DNA from: Veronia pacifica
Lineage (GTDB): Bacteria; Pseudomonadota; Gammaproteobacteria; Enterobacterales; Vibrionaceae
DNA length: 64,000 nt
Assembly (NCBI RefSeq): GCF_001707825.1
Contig: NZ_LYBM01000024.1
Location: forward strand, 1-64,000
Direction of reading: 5' to 3'
Each line of letters starts with the position of its first letter. Position 1 is the first letter of the stretch. The notes under the pieces are model-generated. The model saw only the letters and a list, made by a program, of their open reading frames with translations, was not told where the DNA came from and ran no database searches. This document shows, piece after piece, positions 1 to 10,494 of this stretch. Position numbers and translations under genes: made by a program.

Positions 1-1256
1 CTGGCTTTTTTTATTTGCCTTGGATTGGCATAGGTCTGCTGGTCGGGGACTTGGCATGGTGGTTATTACTGGCAAGTGTGCTGGTATTGCTGTGGAATTT
101 TTATCACCAGCTGAGACTGTCTGACTGGCTTTGGAAAGAACGCAGTTTAACCCCACCATCTGGCGCGGGAAACTGGGTACCCCTGTTCAGTGGTATCTAC
201 CGATTACAAAAACGGAATCGCCGTCGCCGGCAGGATTTGGTCAATTTAATCCGCCGCTTCCGAAACGGCGCGGAATCGCTTCCCGATGCCGTTGTCGTGT
301 ACGACTACGACGGCTCTATCGTTTGGTGTAACAAACTGGCTGAAGAGCTTCTTGGGCTCCGTATGCCGTCTGATGCCGGACAATACATTGGTAACCTTAT
401 TCGTACCCCCGAATTTATCAGCTACCTTGCTGATTCTGATTTTGATCATGCCCTTGAAATGCGGTCACCTGTGAATGCCAGTTCAACATTGGAATTTCGG
501 ACCATGCCGTATGCAGAGGGTGAATACCTCATGGTAGTCCGGGATGTTACCCAGCTTAAGCAGCTGGAAGGTATGCGACGCAACTTTTTCGCCAACGTTT
601 CTCATGAACTTCGCACACCAATGACAGTATTACGTGGCTATCTTGAAATGTCAGAAGATCCAGACATGCTGGTGGGTCCGATGTGGGATAAGGCACATGG
701 AGTCATGACAGAGCAGCTCACCAGAATGGAATCTCTGGTTGAGCAACTCCTGACATTGTCTAAAATTGAAGCCTCTGCCAAGCTTGAGCTTGATCATATT
801 GTTGATGTGCCATCGATGCTGGATATTCTGCAGAAAGAGGCGCAGACGCTGAGTGGTGAGAGTGATCATAAACTCTGCTTTGAGATTGATAACGGGCTGA
901 AGGTTTATGGCGATGATGATCAGTTGCGCAGTGCCATATCAAACCTTGTCTACAACGCCGTTAAGCATACACCTGAAGGTGCCGCAGTAACGGTTAAATG
1001 GTTTGACTCGCATACGGGTCCCCGTCTTGAGGTCATTGACAGTGGTGAAGGTATTGCCCCCCAGCATATCGACAGGTTAACAGAGCGCTTTTACCGGGTG
1101 GATAAAGCCCGTTCACGTGAAACCGGAGGCAGTGGTCTCGGACTGGCGATTGTTAAGCATGCACTGAGTCATCATGAATCAAATCTGGAGATCACCAGTA
1201 CTGTGGGGCAGGGCAGTATGTTTTCCTTCACTCTGCCGGAGCGTTTGAGATGCTGA
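1..1256 (+). CDS. phoR: Phosphate regulon sensor histidine kinase PhoR (5' end outside window)
   Basis: Membrane histidine kinase that phosphorylates PhoB when phosphate is scarce. The frame is open to the left edge (codons read from base 3), so the true start lies upstream; the in-frame TTG at 15 is not the start. Visible in order: a hydrophobic membrane segment, an Arg-rich linker, a PAS-like region, then the H-box with SHELRTP (phospho-accepting His codon at 603-605), the N box NLVYNAVKH, and the G boxes DSGEGI and [12 protein letters not shown]. Its last bases overlap the next gene (ATGCTGA), so the two are translationally coupled. phoB would be expected just upstream. Confidence 0.95.
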   Translation, partial: GFFYLPWIGIGLLVGDLAWWLLLASVLVLLWNFYHQLRLSDWLWKERSLTPPSGAGNWVPLFSGIYRLQKRNRRRRQDLVNLIRRFRNGAESLPDAVVVYDYDGSIVWCNKLAEELLGLRMPSDAGQYIGNLIRTPEFISYLADSDFDHALEMRSPVNASSTLEFRTMPYAEGEYLMVVRDVTQLKQLEGMRRNFFANVSHELRTPMTVLRGYLEMSEDPDMLVGPMWDKAHGVMTEQLTRMESLVEQLLTLSKIEASAKLELDHIVDVPSMLDILQKEAQTLSGESDHKLCFEIDNGLKVYGDDDQLRSAISNLVYNAVKHTPEGAAVTVKWFDSHTGPRLEVIDSGEGIAPQHIDRLTERFYRVDKARSRETGGSGLGLAIVKHALSHHESNLEITSTVGQGSMFSFTLPERLRC

Positions 1257-2203
1257 CTCTAAGGTGGCTGCTGATCACATTGATGCTGGTGTCGTTGCCC
1301 AGTCATAGCCGAAATATTGAGTATCCCCGGGTAAAAGGGCTCTATGGAAATGTCACTATTGTTGGCTCGGATACCCTCTCAAACCTGGTGATCAACTGGG
1401 GGGTTATTTTCGAGCGCATTTATCCTAATGTGAATGTTCAAATTCAGACATCAGGTTCATCAACTGCTACTCCTGCTCTGGTCGAGTCGACCGCACAGTT
1501 TGGTACCATGAGCCGGCCGATGCGAGCCGGCGAGCGGGAAGCGTTTGAGCAACGATATGGATACCCGCCTGTTGAACTGAAGGTCGCTGTTGATGCACTG
1601 GCTATCTATGTTCATCAGGACAATCCTCTAAAAGGGCTGACACTTGAGCAGGTCGATGGATTGTTTTCTCAGACATTGCGCTGTGGCGGTAATCATCAAC
1701 TCGAACGCTGGGGAGATCTGGGTATGCTGGGCAGTTGGCGTGCAAGAGGAATTCAGCGTTTTGGCCGCAACTCGGTATCCGGCACCTACGGCTTTTTTAA
1801 GAGTCGTGCCCTGTGTCAGGGCGACTTCCGTGCAGATGTGAATGAGCAGCCAGGATCAGCTTCTGTCGTGCAGTCTATTGCCTCCTCTCTGGGTGCGATA
1901 GGATATGCTGGGTTTGGTTACAAGACGGCGGGTGTCAAAGTGGTGCCTGTCGCCAGAGATACTTCAGGACCTTACATCGCGCCTTTACGAGACGAAGTGA
2001 TCAGCAACCGCTATCCTTTATCGCGCTACCTCTACATCTACCTCAACAAAGTGCCGGGTAAGCCATTGCCGCCTATCGAAGCTGAGTTTATCAAGCTTCT
2101 TTTTTCTTCTATTGGACAGCAGCTTGTTAAAGATGAAGGCTTGGTTCCCTTGCCTGATGAGTTAATTCAGCAGCAGTTTGCAGAGTTGGGCCTTGAGCAG
2201 TAA
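1250..2203 (+). CDS. PstS-like periplasmic phosphate-binding protein
   Basis: A 317-residue PstS-superfamily solute-binding protein. It has a short signal peptide (about residues 1-20, a Leu-rich core ending near SHSR), then the phosphate-binding motif GSDTLSNL, with [11 protein letters not shown] and [12 protein letters not shown] further on. It lies directly after phoR with an ATGA-type overlap and ends at a strong terminator, so it looks like the last gene of a phoBR operon. The pstCAB operon 4.4 kb away lacks its own pstS, so this protein may supply that transporter, may be a second phosphate sensor, or both. Family assignment is firm; the exact role is inferred. Confidence 0.85.
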   Translation: MLTLRWLLITLMLVSLPSHSRNIEYPRVKGLYGNVTIVGSDTLSNLVINWGVIFERIYPNVNVQIQTSGSSTATPALVESTAQFGTMSRPMRAGEREAFEQRYGYPPVELKVAVDALAIYVHQDNPLKGLTLEQVDGLFSQTLRCGGNHQLERWGDLGMLGSWRARGIQRFGRNSVSGTYGFFKSRALCQGDFRADVNEQPGSASVVQSIASSLGAIGYAGFGYKTAGVKVVPVARDTSGPYIAPLRDEVISNRYPLSRYLYIYLNKVPGKPLPPIEAEFIKLLFSSIGQQLVKDEGLVPLPDELIQQQFAELGLEQ

Positions 2204-2204
2204 T

Positions 2205-2235
2205 AAAAAAAGCCGATGGTATCATCGGCTTTTTT
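2205..2235. terminator. Bidirectional intrinsic terminator between pstS-like gene and ppx
   Basis: Stem AGCCGATG/CATCGGCT with a GTAT loop, flanked by an A-run on the left and a T-run on the right. It can stop both the phoR-pstS transcript and the converging ppk-ppx transcript. Confidence 0.9.
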
Positions 2236-2257
2236 GTGGGCGCTTATTCAAAAGCGT

Positions 2258-3781
2258 CTATTTATCGCTGTCAGTCTCTGAAATGGTCAGGCTCCAACCA
2301 GCAGCCTTCCAGTATTGTTTTTCAGTCTCAAGGTCAGCAGCGAGTAACCGATTTGACTTCAACCAGCCCTCCGGAAATGTCAGTGACCAGTCCTTTTCAT
2401 GCGCTGAGAGCTCAATATCCGGCAATTCCTCATCAGTGCGCTGTACATTGAGTACACAAGCCAACCGAAGAGAACGGATAAGTGGATAAATCTGCTTCGG
2501 TTTAAACAGCACAAATTCAGGCATTTCCTGAAGCTTGAGTGATTTTCGGTGAAACCTTGTCAGGGATGCCAGAACTGTCTGTTGTTCCTGATTGAACCCG
2601 GGGAGGTTCGTGTTCTGCAAAATATAGGCAGAATGCTTGTGGAAACCTGAGTGTGAAATACTGAGGCCAACTTCGTGCAACAGCGCTGCCCAGCTCAGCA
2701 GAACACCCAGTTCAGTTTTCCTGTTACCCGGGTTGGGCTCACATTGCGCATACAGGTTTGCCGCGACCTGTTGAACCCGTGCCGCGTGCTCGAGATCGAC
2801 ATGGTAGCGGGAAGCCAGATCGCCTGCTGTTCTTGCCCGAATGTCAGAGTGTTGAAACCGCTCTTCCATTTCGTAAAGCAGGCCCTCGCGCAGGGCAGCA
2901 TCAGAAAACACCATGCGGTCGATATTCAGCGCTCTGAAAGTACCAGACAGAATGGCAACACCTGCCGCGAAGACGGGTACTCTTTCCTCGGGTAAACCGG
3001 GAAGTTTTATCTCGTCAAGGGTTGTGAACGCCATCAGCTTTTCGATGATATGCTCAAGGCGCTTGCGGGTGATGTCGCCATCATCAAAGCCTTGAGCGAT
3101 GATCACTTCTTTGATGGCCTTAATGGTGCCGGAAGAGCCAACCGCTGACTCCCATCCCTTTTTTATGTAGCTTTGAGCGATACTCTCAAGCTTGCCCTCG
3201 GCTGACAGTTCCGCTGCGGCAAAATGCTTTGCAGATAATTTGCCGTCAGGAAAAAAGCGCTTGTTGTAGGTAACGCAACCCATGTGTTTGCTGCTGAGAA
3301 GCTTTGAATCGAATTTATTTCCAATTACCAGCTCAGTACTTCCGCCGCCGATATCAACGACGAGGCGTTTACCTTCACCGGGTTGGGTATGGCTGACACC
3401 CAAATAGATTAGGCGCGCTTCCTCTTCGCCCGGAATGACTTCAATCGGATAGGGGAACACAGTTTCTGCCCGCTTTAGGAAAACATGAGCATTGGCAGCC
3501 TGCCGCAGTGTGTGTGTGGCGGCAACACGAACATTCTCTGGTTCAAACCCTTTAAGACGCTCAGAAAACATCGCCAGACACTCTACCCCGCGGGTGATAG
3601 AGGCATTGTCGAGGTTGTCATGATCATCCAGTCCGGCACCAAGCCGGACTCTCTGTTTGTGCCTGCTGATTATTTGCAGGCCTTGCCCGACAATACGGGC
3701 GACAACCATGTGAAAACTGTTTGAACCGAGATCAATAGCAGCAATTTCGCGTGGTCGTTCAGTTGTCGTTGATTTGATCAT
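2258..3781 (-). CDS. ppx: Exopolyphosphatase
   Basis: Processive hydrolase that removes orthophosphate from polyphosphate ends; a member of the Ppx/GppA ASKHA-fold family. At 507 residues it is of the usual long gamma-proteobacterial length. Visible motifs: the N-terminal [15 protein letters not shown] phosphate loop, the second phosphate loop [21 protein letters not shown], and an HD-like C-terminal region with [20 protein letters not shown]. Its start overlaps the end of ppk by 23 bases, so polyphosphate synthesis and breakdown genes are co-transcribed and coupled. The GppA paralogue is an alternative, but the partner gene ppk makes Ppx the better call. Confidence 0.95.
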   Translation of the reverse strand: MIKSTTTERPREIAAIDLGSNSFHMVVARIVGQGLQIISRHKQRVRLGAGLDDHDNLDNASITRGVECLAMFSERLKGFEPENVRVAATHTLRQAANAHVFLKRAETVFPYPIEVIPGEEEARLIYLGVSHTQPGEGKRLVVDIGGGSTELVIGNKFDSKLLSSKHMGCVTYNKRFFPDGKLSAKHFAAAELSAEGKLESIAQSYIKKGWESAVGSSGTIKAIKEVIIAQGFDDGDITRKRLEHIIEKLMAFTTLDEIKLPGLPEERVPVFAAGVAILSGTFRALNIDRMVFSDAALREGLLYEMEERFQHSDIRARTAGDLASRYHVDLEHAARVQQVAANLYAQCEPNPGNRKTELGVLLSWAALLHEVGLSISHSGFHKHSAYILQNTNLPGFNQEQQTVLASLTRFHRKSLKLQEMPEFVLFKPKQIYPLIRSLRLACVLNVQRTDEELPDIELSAHEKDWSLTFPEGWLKSNRLLAADLETEKQYWKAAGWSLTISETDSDK

Positions 3782-5873
3782 TGTTTCTCTGCTTTTCCGC
3801 CAGACGTTTTTCTTGTCGCTCTACTTGTCTAAGGTAATCGTAAATTTCGATCTGTGAACGAATTTTTTTACGATTTCCGCGTTTGACATAGTTATTTGAC
3901 ATATCTTTATCAATAACACGAGCTTTTGCGCGGTCAGCAAATTGTAGTTCGAGGATATCCATAATCCTGTTTTTCAGTCGCTCATCACGAATTGGTGTGG
4001 CTACTTCAATACGGTTATCGATATTGCGGGTCATCCAATCAGCTGAAGAGATATAAACATCACGCTCACCACCATTTTCGAACGCGAATACCCTTGGGTG
4101 TTCAAGGTATCTGTCAACAATACTGATAGCTTTGATATTTTGACTGACTCCTTTAACACCCGGCACCAACGAACACATGCCACGAATGATCATCCGGATC
4201 TTCACCCCTTCACTGCTGGCTTTGTAAAGCAGAGCAATCAGTCCTTTATCGACCAGATTGTTTACCTTCAGGGTGATTCCAGCTTTTCGCTTCGCTTTAG
4301 CATGTTCAATTTCACGCTCAATCAGTTTATACAAGCGAGTTCGTGAGTTGCGTGGCGAAACAATAAGGTGGCGGAATTTTGCAGGTTTGTAAGGGTTTTC
4401 AATAAAATCAAACACCTGACGAACTTCTGTGGTGATGGCTCGATCTGCCGTCAGCAATGAGAAATCAGTGTAGATTCGTGCTGTTTTTTCGTGGAAGTTA
4501 CCTGTACCTATGTGGGCATACTCACGTACACCACCTTCTTCACGTCGGGTGATCAGGCAAAGCTTAGAGTGAATTTTCAGACCCGGGGCACCGAAGACCA
4601 CTTTAACACCAGCATCCGTCAGAACACGGGCCCACTCAATATTGGCTTCTTCGTCAAAGCGCGCCTGAAGCTCAACGACAACGGTAACACGTTTACCATT
4701 GTTTGCAGCATCAATCATCGAGTTGATAATTCGGCTGTTTTTTGCTACGCGGTAGATATTGATCCTGATACTGCGTACTTTCGGGTCAAAAGAGGCCTGA
4801 CGAACCAGCTCTGTCATATGCTGGAAGGTATGATATGGGTAGTAAAGCAAGATATCACGATTGCTGATCGCGTCGAACGCGTTGTCATTGAGCTGGAAGT
4901 CTGCTGACTCAATAGGTGAGAGCGACGGATTTTCCAGATAACGCATGCCAACGTTTGGGAAACCGATAAAATCACGGAAATTATGATATCTAGCGCCGGG
5001 TAGCAAACTGTCGTAGTCTGAGATCTTGAGCATTGTCGTCAGTTTCTTGATCATCGGCTTTGGCATATCACGCTGATAAACGAAACGCACGGGAAGCGCG
5101 GTCAGACGCTGATCAAGACTGTCAGACATATTCTCAAGCAGGCTGTGATCAACCTCATTGGTCAAGTCATATTCTGCGTCACGGGTCATTTTCATCGAAT
5201 AGGCTTCGACCGTGTCATAGTCGAAGAAACCACGGAAAATCTCATCCAGACACAGTCGAATGATGTTATCCAGTAAGATAATGGTTTTTCTGCGGCGACG
5301 TCCTTTAGGCTCCGGCACTTTAATAAACCGCTCAACATCATCCGTTGGGATCTCGATCAGCGCATATTTTGGCGGCTCCCCTTCCTTTTTCAGCGTCACG
5401 GTCAGATAGGAATTGGCATCTTTGAGGAAAGACAGCACATCCATATCATCGGTCAGCATGATGGGAGTAATATGTGGAAGGAGTTCATTTCGGAAGAATT
5501 TTTTCAGCCATGTTTGCTGAAACTCGGTGAGCTGTCGCTCATTGACCAGAAAGATATGACGGCGGGCCATTTCTAGAAGGATATCGTTGTACAGGTGATC
5601 AAAGTCCTGATTTAGCTTAAGAACTTTCTCCTGCATTTTACCCAGCAGTACTTTGGCAGAGTCATCACCACCCTGTTCTTCGTTGATGATGATTCTGCGT
5701 TTTACGTCGGCAAAGCGGACTTGATAAAATTCGTCGAGATTACTTGAAAATATCCCTAAAAATCTCACTCTTTCGATAATTGGGACGGTTTTGTCTGCCG
5801 CTTCCTGCAGTACACGTTCGTTAAAAGATAACCAGCTTAATTCTTTCTCGATATAGTACTTGTCGACGCTCAT
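3759..5873 (-). CDS. ppk: Polyphosphate kinase 1
   Basis: Reversible synthesis of polyphosphate from ATP; membrane-associated. At 704 residues it is close to the E. coli protein. The N-terminal domain starts with [16 protein letters not shown]. The catalytic histidines lie in the segments [11 protein letters not shown] and [19 protein letters not shown]. The C-terminal PLD-like domain has the second set (SSADWMTRN). First of the polyphosphate pair, read from the same strand as the ACT-domain gene 19 bases upstream. Confidence 0.97.
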   Translation of the reverse strand: MSVDKYYIEKELSWLSFNERVLQEAADKTVPIIERVRFLGIFSSNLDEFYQVRFADVKRRIIINEEQGGDDSAKVLLGKMQEKVLKLNQDFDHLYNDILLEMARRHIFLVNERQLTEFQQTWLKKFFRNELLPHITPIMLTDDMDVLSFLKDANSYLTVTLKKEGEPPKYALIEIPTDDVERFIKVPEPKGRRRRKTIILLDNIIRLCLDEIFRGFFDYDTVEAYSMKMTRDAEYDLTNEVDHSLLENMSDSLDQRLTALPVRFVYQRDMPKPMIKKLTTMLKISDYDSLLPGARYHNFRDFIGFPNVGMRYLENPSLSPIESADFQLNDNAFDAISNRDILLYYPYHTFQHMTELVRQASFDPKVRSIRINIYRVAKNSRIINSMIDAANNGKRVTVVVELQARFDEEANIEWARVLTDAGVKVVFGAPGLKIHSKLCLITRREEGGVREYAHIGTGNFHEKTARIYTDFSLLTADRAITTEVRQVFDFIENPYKPAKFRHLIVSPRNSRTRLYKLIEREIEHAKAKRKAGITLKVNNLVDKGLIALLYKASSEGVKIRMIIRGMCSLVPGVKGVSQNIKAISIVDRYLEHPRVFAFENGGERDVYISSADWMTRNIDNRIEVATPIRDERLKNRIMDILELQFADRAKARVIDKDMSNNYVKRGNRKKIRSQIEIYDYLRQVERQEKRLAEKQRNNDQINDN

Positions 5874-5892
5874 TATTTACTTATTTACCTAA

Positions 5893-6408
5893 TCACTGAC
5901 TTTCGTTGTTGTCGAATTCCACCATCAAATCGTCAGACAAAGATTCCAGCTTTTCCCTAAGATCATTGAGCGACAGTGATTCTGGAATGTCCAGATGGAA
6001 CTGTGCATTAAAGATCATGGTGCCGGCGTTGGCTGCGCTTTGAGCGTGGGTTTCCATTTTATTGATGTTGATACCAAACGATGCAAGCGCTTGGCTGACT
6101 TCCTTAACAATACCCGGACGGTCGTTGCCTGTGACTGACAACTGGTGATGCTGCATGACCTGAGACTCCGGACTCTTCTCTCCTTCATTGATCACGACAT
6201 CAAGTCCATTGATTTCAGAGAGTGCATCTCGAAGAGGGGTAACCAGGTTGTCAGAAACCTGAATTAAGATGATGCCAGCGAACATGCCTGCGAGGTTAGA
6301 GAGGCTGCTTGCTTGCCAACTCGCTTGGTGATCATAAATGATGTTGGAGATCTGGTCTACCAAGCCTGCCCGGTCTGGACCAATAAGTGTTATAACCAGC
6401 TGTTTCAT
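5893..6408 (-). CDS. GcvR-like protein with two ACT domains
   Basis: A 171-residue cytosolic protein with two ACT-type halves: residues 1-80 start QLVITLIGPDRAGLVDQIS, and residues 85-165 contain LSVTGNDRPGIVKEVSQALASFGININ. This matches the glycine-cleavage repressor GcvR family, in which ACT domains sense glycine and bind GcvA. It sits 19 bases upstream of ppk and probably shares its transcript. Conservation beside ppk in vibrios, as I remember it, hints at a role in phosphate or amino-acid control rather than in gcv regulation. The function is not settled by sequence. Confidence 0.75.
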   Translation of the reverse strand: MKQLVITLIGPDRAGLVDQISNIIYDHQASWQASSLSNLAGMFAGIILIQVSDNLVTPLRDALSEINGLDVVINEGEKSPESQVMQHHQLSVTGNDRPGIVKEVSQALASFGININKMETHAQSAANAGTMIFNAQFHLDIPESLSLNDLREKLESLSDDLMVEFDNNESQ

Positions 6409-6584
6409 CGCTAACCTCTGACAATCTGATTCATTGAGAGAGTCATTATTGAGGCCCCTTGAATAGCTGTCTACTACTGCGCGTATAAGGAGCGCTAAAC
6501 TGTGTTTTGCATCAATATCGCGAAGGGTAGAACTATTCTATTTCACTTTTATTACAAATGATGAATTCAATAAAATAACTCTGC

Positions 6585-6618
6585 CTGTAACATGAGTGTC
6601 ATCAAAAAGTCATAATAT
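6585..6618 (+). promoter_or_regulatory. Pho box and promoter of pstCAB-phoU
   Basis: Three 7-base units at exact 11-base spacing: CTGTAAC (6585), GTGTCAT (6596) and AAGTCAT (6607). They match the PhoB half-site CTGTCAT in 5, 6 and 5 of 7 positions. A good -10 hexamer, TAATAT (6613-6618), lies 10 bases after the end of the second unit, the layout of PhoB-activated promoters that lack a -35. Confidence 0.75.
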
Positions 6619-6648
6619 AGTACGATTGAATCATATTCAGAGGTAACA

Positions 6649-8811
6649 ATGGCAAGCGCCAGCGACATCACAATACAGGGCGACGTCATCAGGCAGTTGA
6701 AGGACAAAGCGACAGGACTGACTGTCACTGTCGGCGGCACAATAGTGCTTGCAGTACTTTTACTGATATTTGTCTATCTGTTCGCTGTTACTATGCCGCT
6801 GTTGAAATCTGCGTCTGTCGAGAAAAAAGACGAGTTTACCTTTGCATTGTCCGGAAACACTGTCCACATTGGTGTAGACAATCTTCAATCCTCTGTTTTT
6901 CGTTACTCGGATAATGGCAAGCTGTCAGTTTTTGACCCTAAGAATCCAAAGACCAGTGTTAAAGTGCTGTCTTTGTCTGATAACGCCTCCAGTTTCTTCG
7001 CTCTACCCGGTAAAAAAACGATTACAGCCTACGGCCAGAGCGATGGCAGTGTGGTGTTCAATACTTTATCGCTACCTGTGCCCGGCGAAAAGACAGCTCC
7101 CACAGCAGCCGTCGCTTACCCCTCTATCCAGCTCACTGATGGAAAAGCAGTCGAGGCGGTAACGTTTGGACTGAAATCCGGTGGTCTGACTCTTGCGGGG
7201 CTCGTCGACAATCAAGTCATCATTGTCAGAAACTCGGGCACTACCAATATTTTTTCTCAGGTTCTTGATGCTGATAAGTTCACGAAGATCCTCCTCACGC
7301 AGGATGGCAGCGTATTATTCACACTGGCGGGTGACCAGTTACGTCGGTTTACGGTCAGAGACTCCGGGCTAACACTGACGGACAGCATCAATCTTAAAAA
7401 GGCACTGAACTCACAGCCTGTAAATCTCTCATTGCTCTCTGGCGGCAGCTCGCTACTGGTTCAAACTGCAGATGGTCAAATCAGCCAATGGTTTGAAGTA
7501 CTGGAGGACGGTAAACGACGCCTTACCCTGATTCGAAAGAGCGAGAATAGCAAACCTCTGACAGCGTTATCTTCAGAGGCGCACCATAAAGCTGTGGTTG
7601 GACTCGATACTTCTGGCACGCTTTCTATTTGGCATACCGTGAGTGAGGTGTTATCTCGTTTCTCTTTTCCAGAACTCAAAGGTGTCACACATATTGGCCT
7701 ATCGACATCTTCACGTGTGTTGGTTTCGGAACAAAACGGCCAATGGCAGTTATATAAGATTGATGATCCACATCCTGATGTTAGCATCCACTCACTCTGG
7801 AATAAGGTATGGTACGAGAATTACCCTGCACCCGCTTTCGTTTGGCAGTCGACGTCTGCTGACGATAATGTAGAAGCCAAGCTAAGCATTTTTCCGTTAC
7901 TTTTCGGTACGATTAAGGTCGCTTTCTTTTCTCTGTTGTTGGCAATTCCCCTCGCTGTCGGGGGGGCGATTTACTCTGCTTATCTTATGCCGACCCGAGT
8001 GCGCAATGTTATCAAACCGACCATAGAGCTTATGGAGGCCTTACCCACTGTCATATTGGGTTTTCTCGCAGGTCTTTGGTTAGCGCCCATCGTTGAACAA
8101 AATGTTTTATCTGTCCTGCTTTTGGTTATTGGATTGCCATTAACATTTGTTTTGGCGGGCTTTGTATGGGGAAAGCTGCCGCAGGTATGGAGTCAAAAGT
8201 GGGCTCTTCATCAGCATTTATACCTGCTACTCATCCTGATTGCGGTGTCTGGAACATTGTTGTTCTACCTAGGACAGTGGCTTGAATGGGTGTGGATGGC
8301 AGGAGATGCCAAGATATTTCTCAGCAATCACTTCGGTATTCACCTAACGCAGAGAAACACTCTTGTCGTTGCAATTGCGATGGCATTTGCTGTCGTGCCG
8401 ACGATTTTTACCATTGCAGAGGACGCAATTTACTCTGTCCCCAGACATCTGACTAATGGTTCGTTAGCGCTAGGTGCCACTCACTGGCAAACCCTCAGAA
8501 ATGTTGTACTTCTGGCAGCCAGCCCGGGTATCTTTGCCGCTGCGATGATGGGGTTTGGTCGAGCAGTCGGCGAGACGATGATTGTGTTGATGGCGACAGG
8601 AAACACGCCACTGGTGGATTGGAATATTCTGGAGGGGTTACGAACATTGTCAGCGAATATTGCGATTGAAATGCCAGAGTCAGAGGTGGGTAGCTCTCAC
8701 TTTAGGGTACTTTTTCTCACGGCACTGGCTCTATTTGCATTCACATTTTTTTTCAACACGATAGCAGAACTGGTTCGTCAGAAGATGCGCGACAAATACA
8801 GTGCACTCTAA
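6649..8811 (+). CDS. pstC: Phosphate ABC transporter permease PstC, long form
   Basis: Inner-membrane permease subunit of the high-affinity phosphate importer. At 720 residues it is more than twice the E. coli PstC (about 319). A first membrane segment (about residues 30-50) is followed by some 360 soluble residues, then the permease core from about residue 410, ending with the EAA-type loop and GRAVGETMIVLMATGNTP. The soluble insert contains repeated beta-rich units such as DGSVVFNTLS and SGTLSIWHTVS that resemble beta-propeller blades. The start ATG has a good AGAGG Shine-Dalgarno. First gene of pstCAB-phoU. Confidence 0.93.
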   Translation: MASASDITIQGDVIRQLKDKATGLTVTVGGTIVLAVLLLIFVYLFAVTMPLLKSASVEKKDEFTFALSGNTVHIGVDNLQSSVFRYSDNGKLSVFDPKNPKTSVKVLSLSDNASSFFALPGKKTITAYGQSDGSVVFNTLSLPVPGEKTAPTAAVAYPSIQLTDGKAVEAVTFGLKSGGLTLAGLVDNQVIIVRNSGTTNIFSQVLDADKFTKILLTQDGSVLFTLAGDQLRRFTVRDSGLTLTDSINLKKALNSQPVNLSLLSGGSSLLVQTADGQISQWFEVLEDGKRRLTLIRKSENSKPLTALSSEAHHKAVVGLDTSGTLSIWHTVSEVLSRFSFPELKGVTHIGLSTSSRVLVSEQNGQWQLYKIDDPHPDVSIHSLWNKVWYENYPAPAFVWQSTSADDNVEAKLSIFPLLFGTIKVAFFSLLLAIPLAVGGAIYSAYLMPTRVRNVIKPTIELMEALPTVILGFLAGLWLAPIVEQNVLSVLLLVIGLPLTFVLAGFVWGKLPQVWSQKWALHQHLYLLLILIAVSGTLLFYLGQWLEWVWMAGDAKIFLSNHFGIHLTQRNTLVVAIAMAFAVVPTIFTIAEDAIYSVPRHLTNGSLALGATHWQTLRNVVLLAASPGIFAAAMMGFGRAVGETMIVLMATGNTPLVDWNILEGLRTLSANIAIEMPESEVGSSHFRVLFLTALALFAFTFFFNTIAELVRQKMRDKYSAL

Positions 8812-8826
8812 GATGGTAAAAAAGTC

Positions 8827-10479
8827 ATGAGTAATAGCCGGAAGATAACATCACCCACTTGGATTTGGTTGAGTGGTGGCATGATCAGTCTGTGTATTTT
8901 CGCTTTACTCGGCGTTACCTTGCTGATTGGCTGGCAAGGGTTGCAGTATTTCTGGCCCGCGAGTGTTTATAAGTTTGATGTTCGAAATAATCAGGGTGAA
9001 GTTGATACTTTTTACGGGCAAATTTATCAGCAGTCATCCGTTCCCACCCGACAGCTCATCGAGTCAGGTATTGACGTTGTTGCGCCTGACGAAGCCTCGC
9101 AGAAACGCTATCTGATCAGGATTGGTGATCGAGGGAACGAGGCCCACGATTTTATTTCCGTTCTTGAACAGGATCTGGTGCGGATGACAGCGTCAAAAGA
9201 TTTGGCGGTGATTGAGCGTGTCCGTGGCAGTGTGCTTTACGGAAAGCCAGTAAGCTTCATTAATGATGGTCAACTGCATAGCCGGGTCTTTGACAATGAG
9301 GAACTGAGAGTATTATTGGAACTGACTCGCCGACAGGTTGATAAGATCCTAGATATTGAGAAGCGACAGATTGGTCGTATCAACTATTTGCTTGAGAAGG
9401 TTAGGCTAGAGGAAAGGTCCTTTGAACAGCAGGGTGAGACGATTCCTGAAACATTGAAGCAGGAAAAGGAAGAGTTAAACCAGCAGTATAAAACGCTGGA
9501 ATCAGAATTAATCAAGGCCAGAGGTCTATTGGCCGCCGATGATCTGAATGTTAAAAATCGCCATGGTGAAATGGTCGCGGTGCCTGTATCTCTGATCATG
9601 GATGTTTGGTATCCAAATGCGATGTCGACGACCGATAAAGTGGTGCATTGGCTTGCTAAAGTGAAGCAATTTATTGTTGGTGAGCCAAGAGATGCGAATT
9701 CAGAGGGCGGCGTCTTTCCCGCTATTTTCGGTACTGTTCTCATGGTATTGCTGATGTCTGTGTTGGTGATGCCACTCGGCGTGATGGCTGCCGTCTACCT
9801 TCATGAGTACGCGGAGAAAAACTGGCTGACGACCACCATTAGGATTGCGATCACTAATCTGGCAGGTGTTCCCTCGATTGTTTATGGTGTATTTGGCCTC
9901 GGCTTTTTTGTTTATTTTGTCGGTGATGGAATTGATCAGCTGTTTTATTCTGAATCTTTACCCGCTCCGACATTTGGAACACCAGGCATTCTTTGGTCGT
10001 CGCTGACACTTGCATTATTGACTCTGCCTGTTGTTATTGTCTCAACCGAAGAGGGACTAGCCCGAATCCCGCAAACAGTAAGACATGGCTCACTGGCTCT
10101 TGGCGCGACAAAGTCAGAGACCCTTTTCAGGATAGTGTTACCGATGGCGACACCTGCCATGATGACGGGGTTAATTTTGGCCATTGCACGTGCAGCAGGT
10201 GAGGTTGCGCCTCTCATGCTGGTGGGGGTCGTAAAAAGTGCCCCTAACCTACCTCTTGATGCAAATTTTCCTTATCTCCACCTTGAGAGAAAGTTCATGC
10301 ATCTTGGTTACCATATTTATGACGCAGGCTTCCAAAGCCCCAATACTGAGGCAGCGAGGCCGATGGTTTATGCGACGTCTTTTTTACTTCTCACCGTTGT
10401 GGTTGGTCTCAATCTTTTAGCGGTGGCGGTTCGCAACCAGCTGAGAGAAAAGTACATGGCACTGGAACAGGATATATAG
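8827..10479 (+). CDS. pstA: Phosphate ABC transporter permease PstA, long form
   Basis: Second permease subunit, 550 residues against about 296 in E. coli. The first membrane segment (about residues 12-38) is followed by a large extracytoplasmic insert of about 250 residues with a predicted coiled coil around residues 170-240 (many Glu, Lys and Gln). The permease core starts near residue 295 and contains GSLALGATKSETLFRIVLP and ARAAGEVAPLMLVG. It lies 15 bases after pstC. The long forms of PstC and PstA occur together, so the two inserts probably pack against each other in the periplasm; that is inference. Confidence 0.93.
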   Translation: MSNSRKITSPTWIWLSGGMISLCIFALLGVTLLIGWQGLQYFWPASVYKFDVRNNQGEVDTFYGQIYQQSSVPTRQLIESGIDVVAPDEASQKRYLIRIGDRGNEAHDFISVLEQDLVRMTASKDLAVIERVRGSVLYGKPVSFINDGQLHSRVFDNEELRVLLELTRRQVDKILDIEKRQIGRINYLLEKVRLEERSFEQQGETIPETLKQEKEELNQQYKTLESELIKARGLLAADDLNVKNRHGEMVAVPVSLIMDVWYPNAMSTTDKVVHWLAKVKQFIVGEPRDANSEGGVFPAIFGTVLMVLLMSVLVMPLGVMAAVYLHEYAEKNWLTTTIRIAITNLAGVPSIVYGVFGLGFFVYFVGDGIDQLFYSESLPAPTFGTPGILWSSLTLALLTLPVVIVSTEEGLARIPQTVRHGSLALGATKSETLFRIVLPMATPAMMTGLILAIARAAGEVAPLMLVGVVKSAPNLPLDANFPYLHLERKFMHLGYHIYDAGFQSPNTEAARPMVYATSFLLLTVVVGLNLLAVAVRNQLREKYMALEQDI

Positions 10480-10494
10480 CAGGACAGTAACGAG

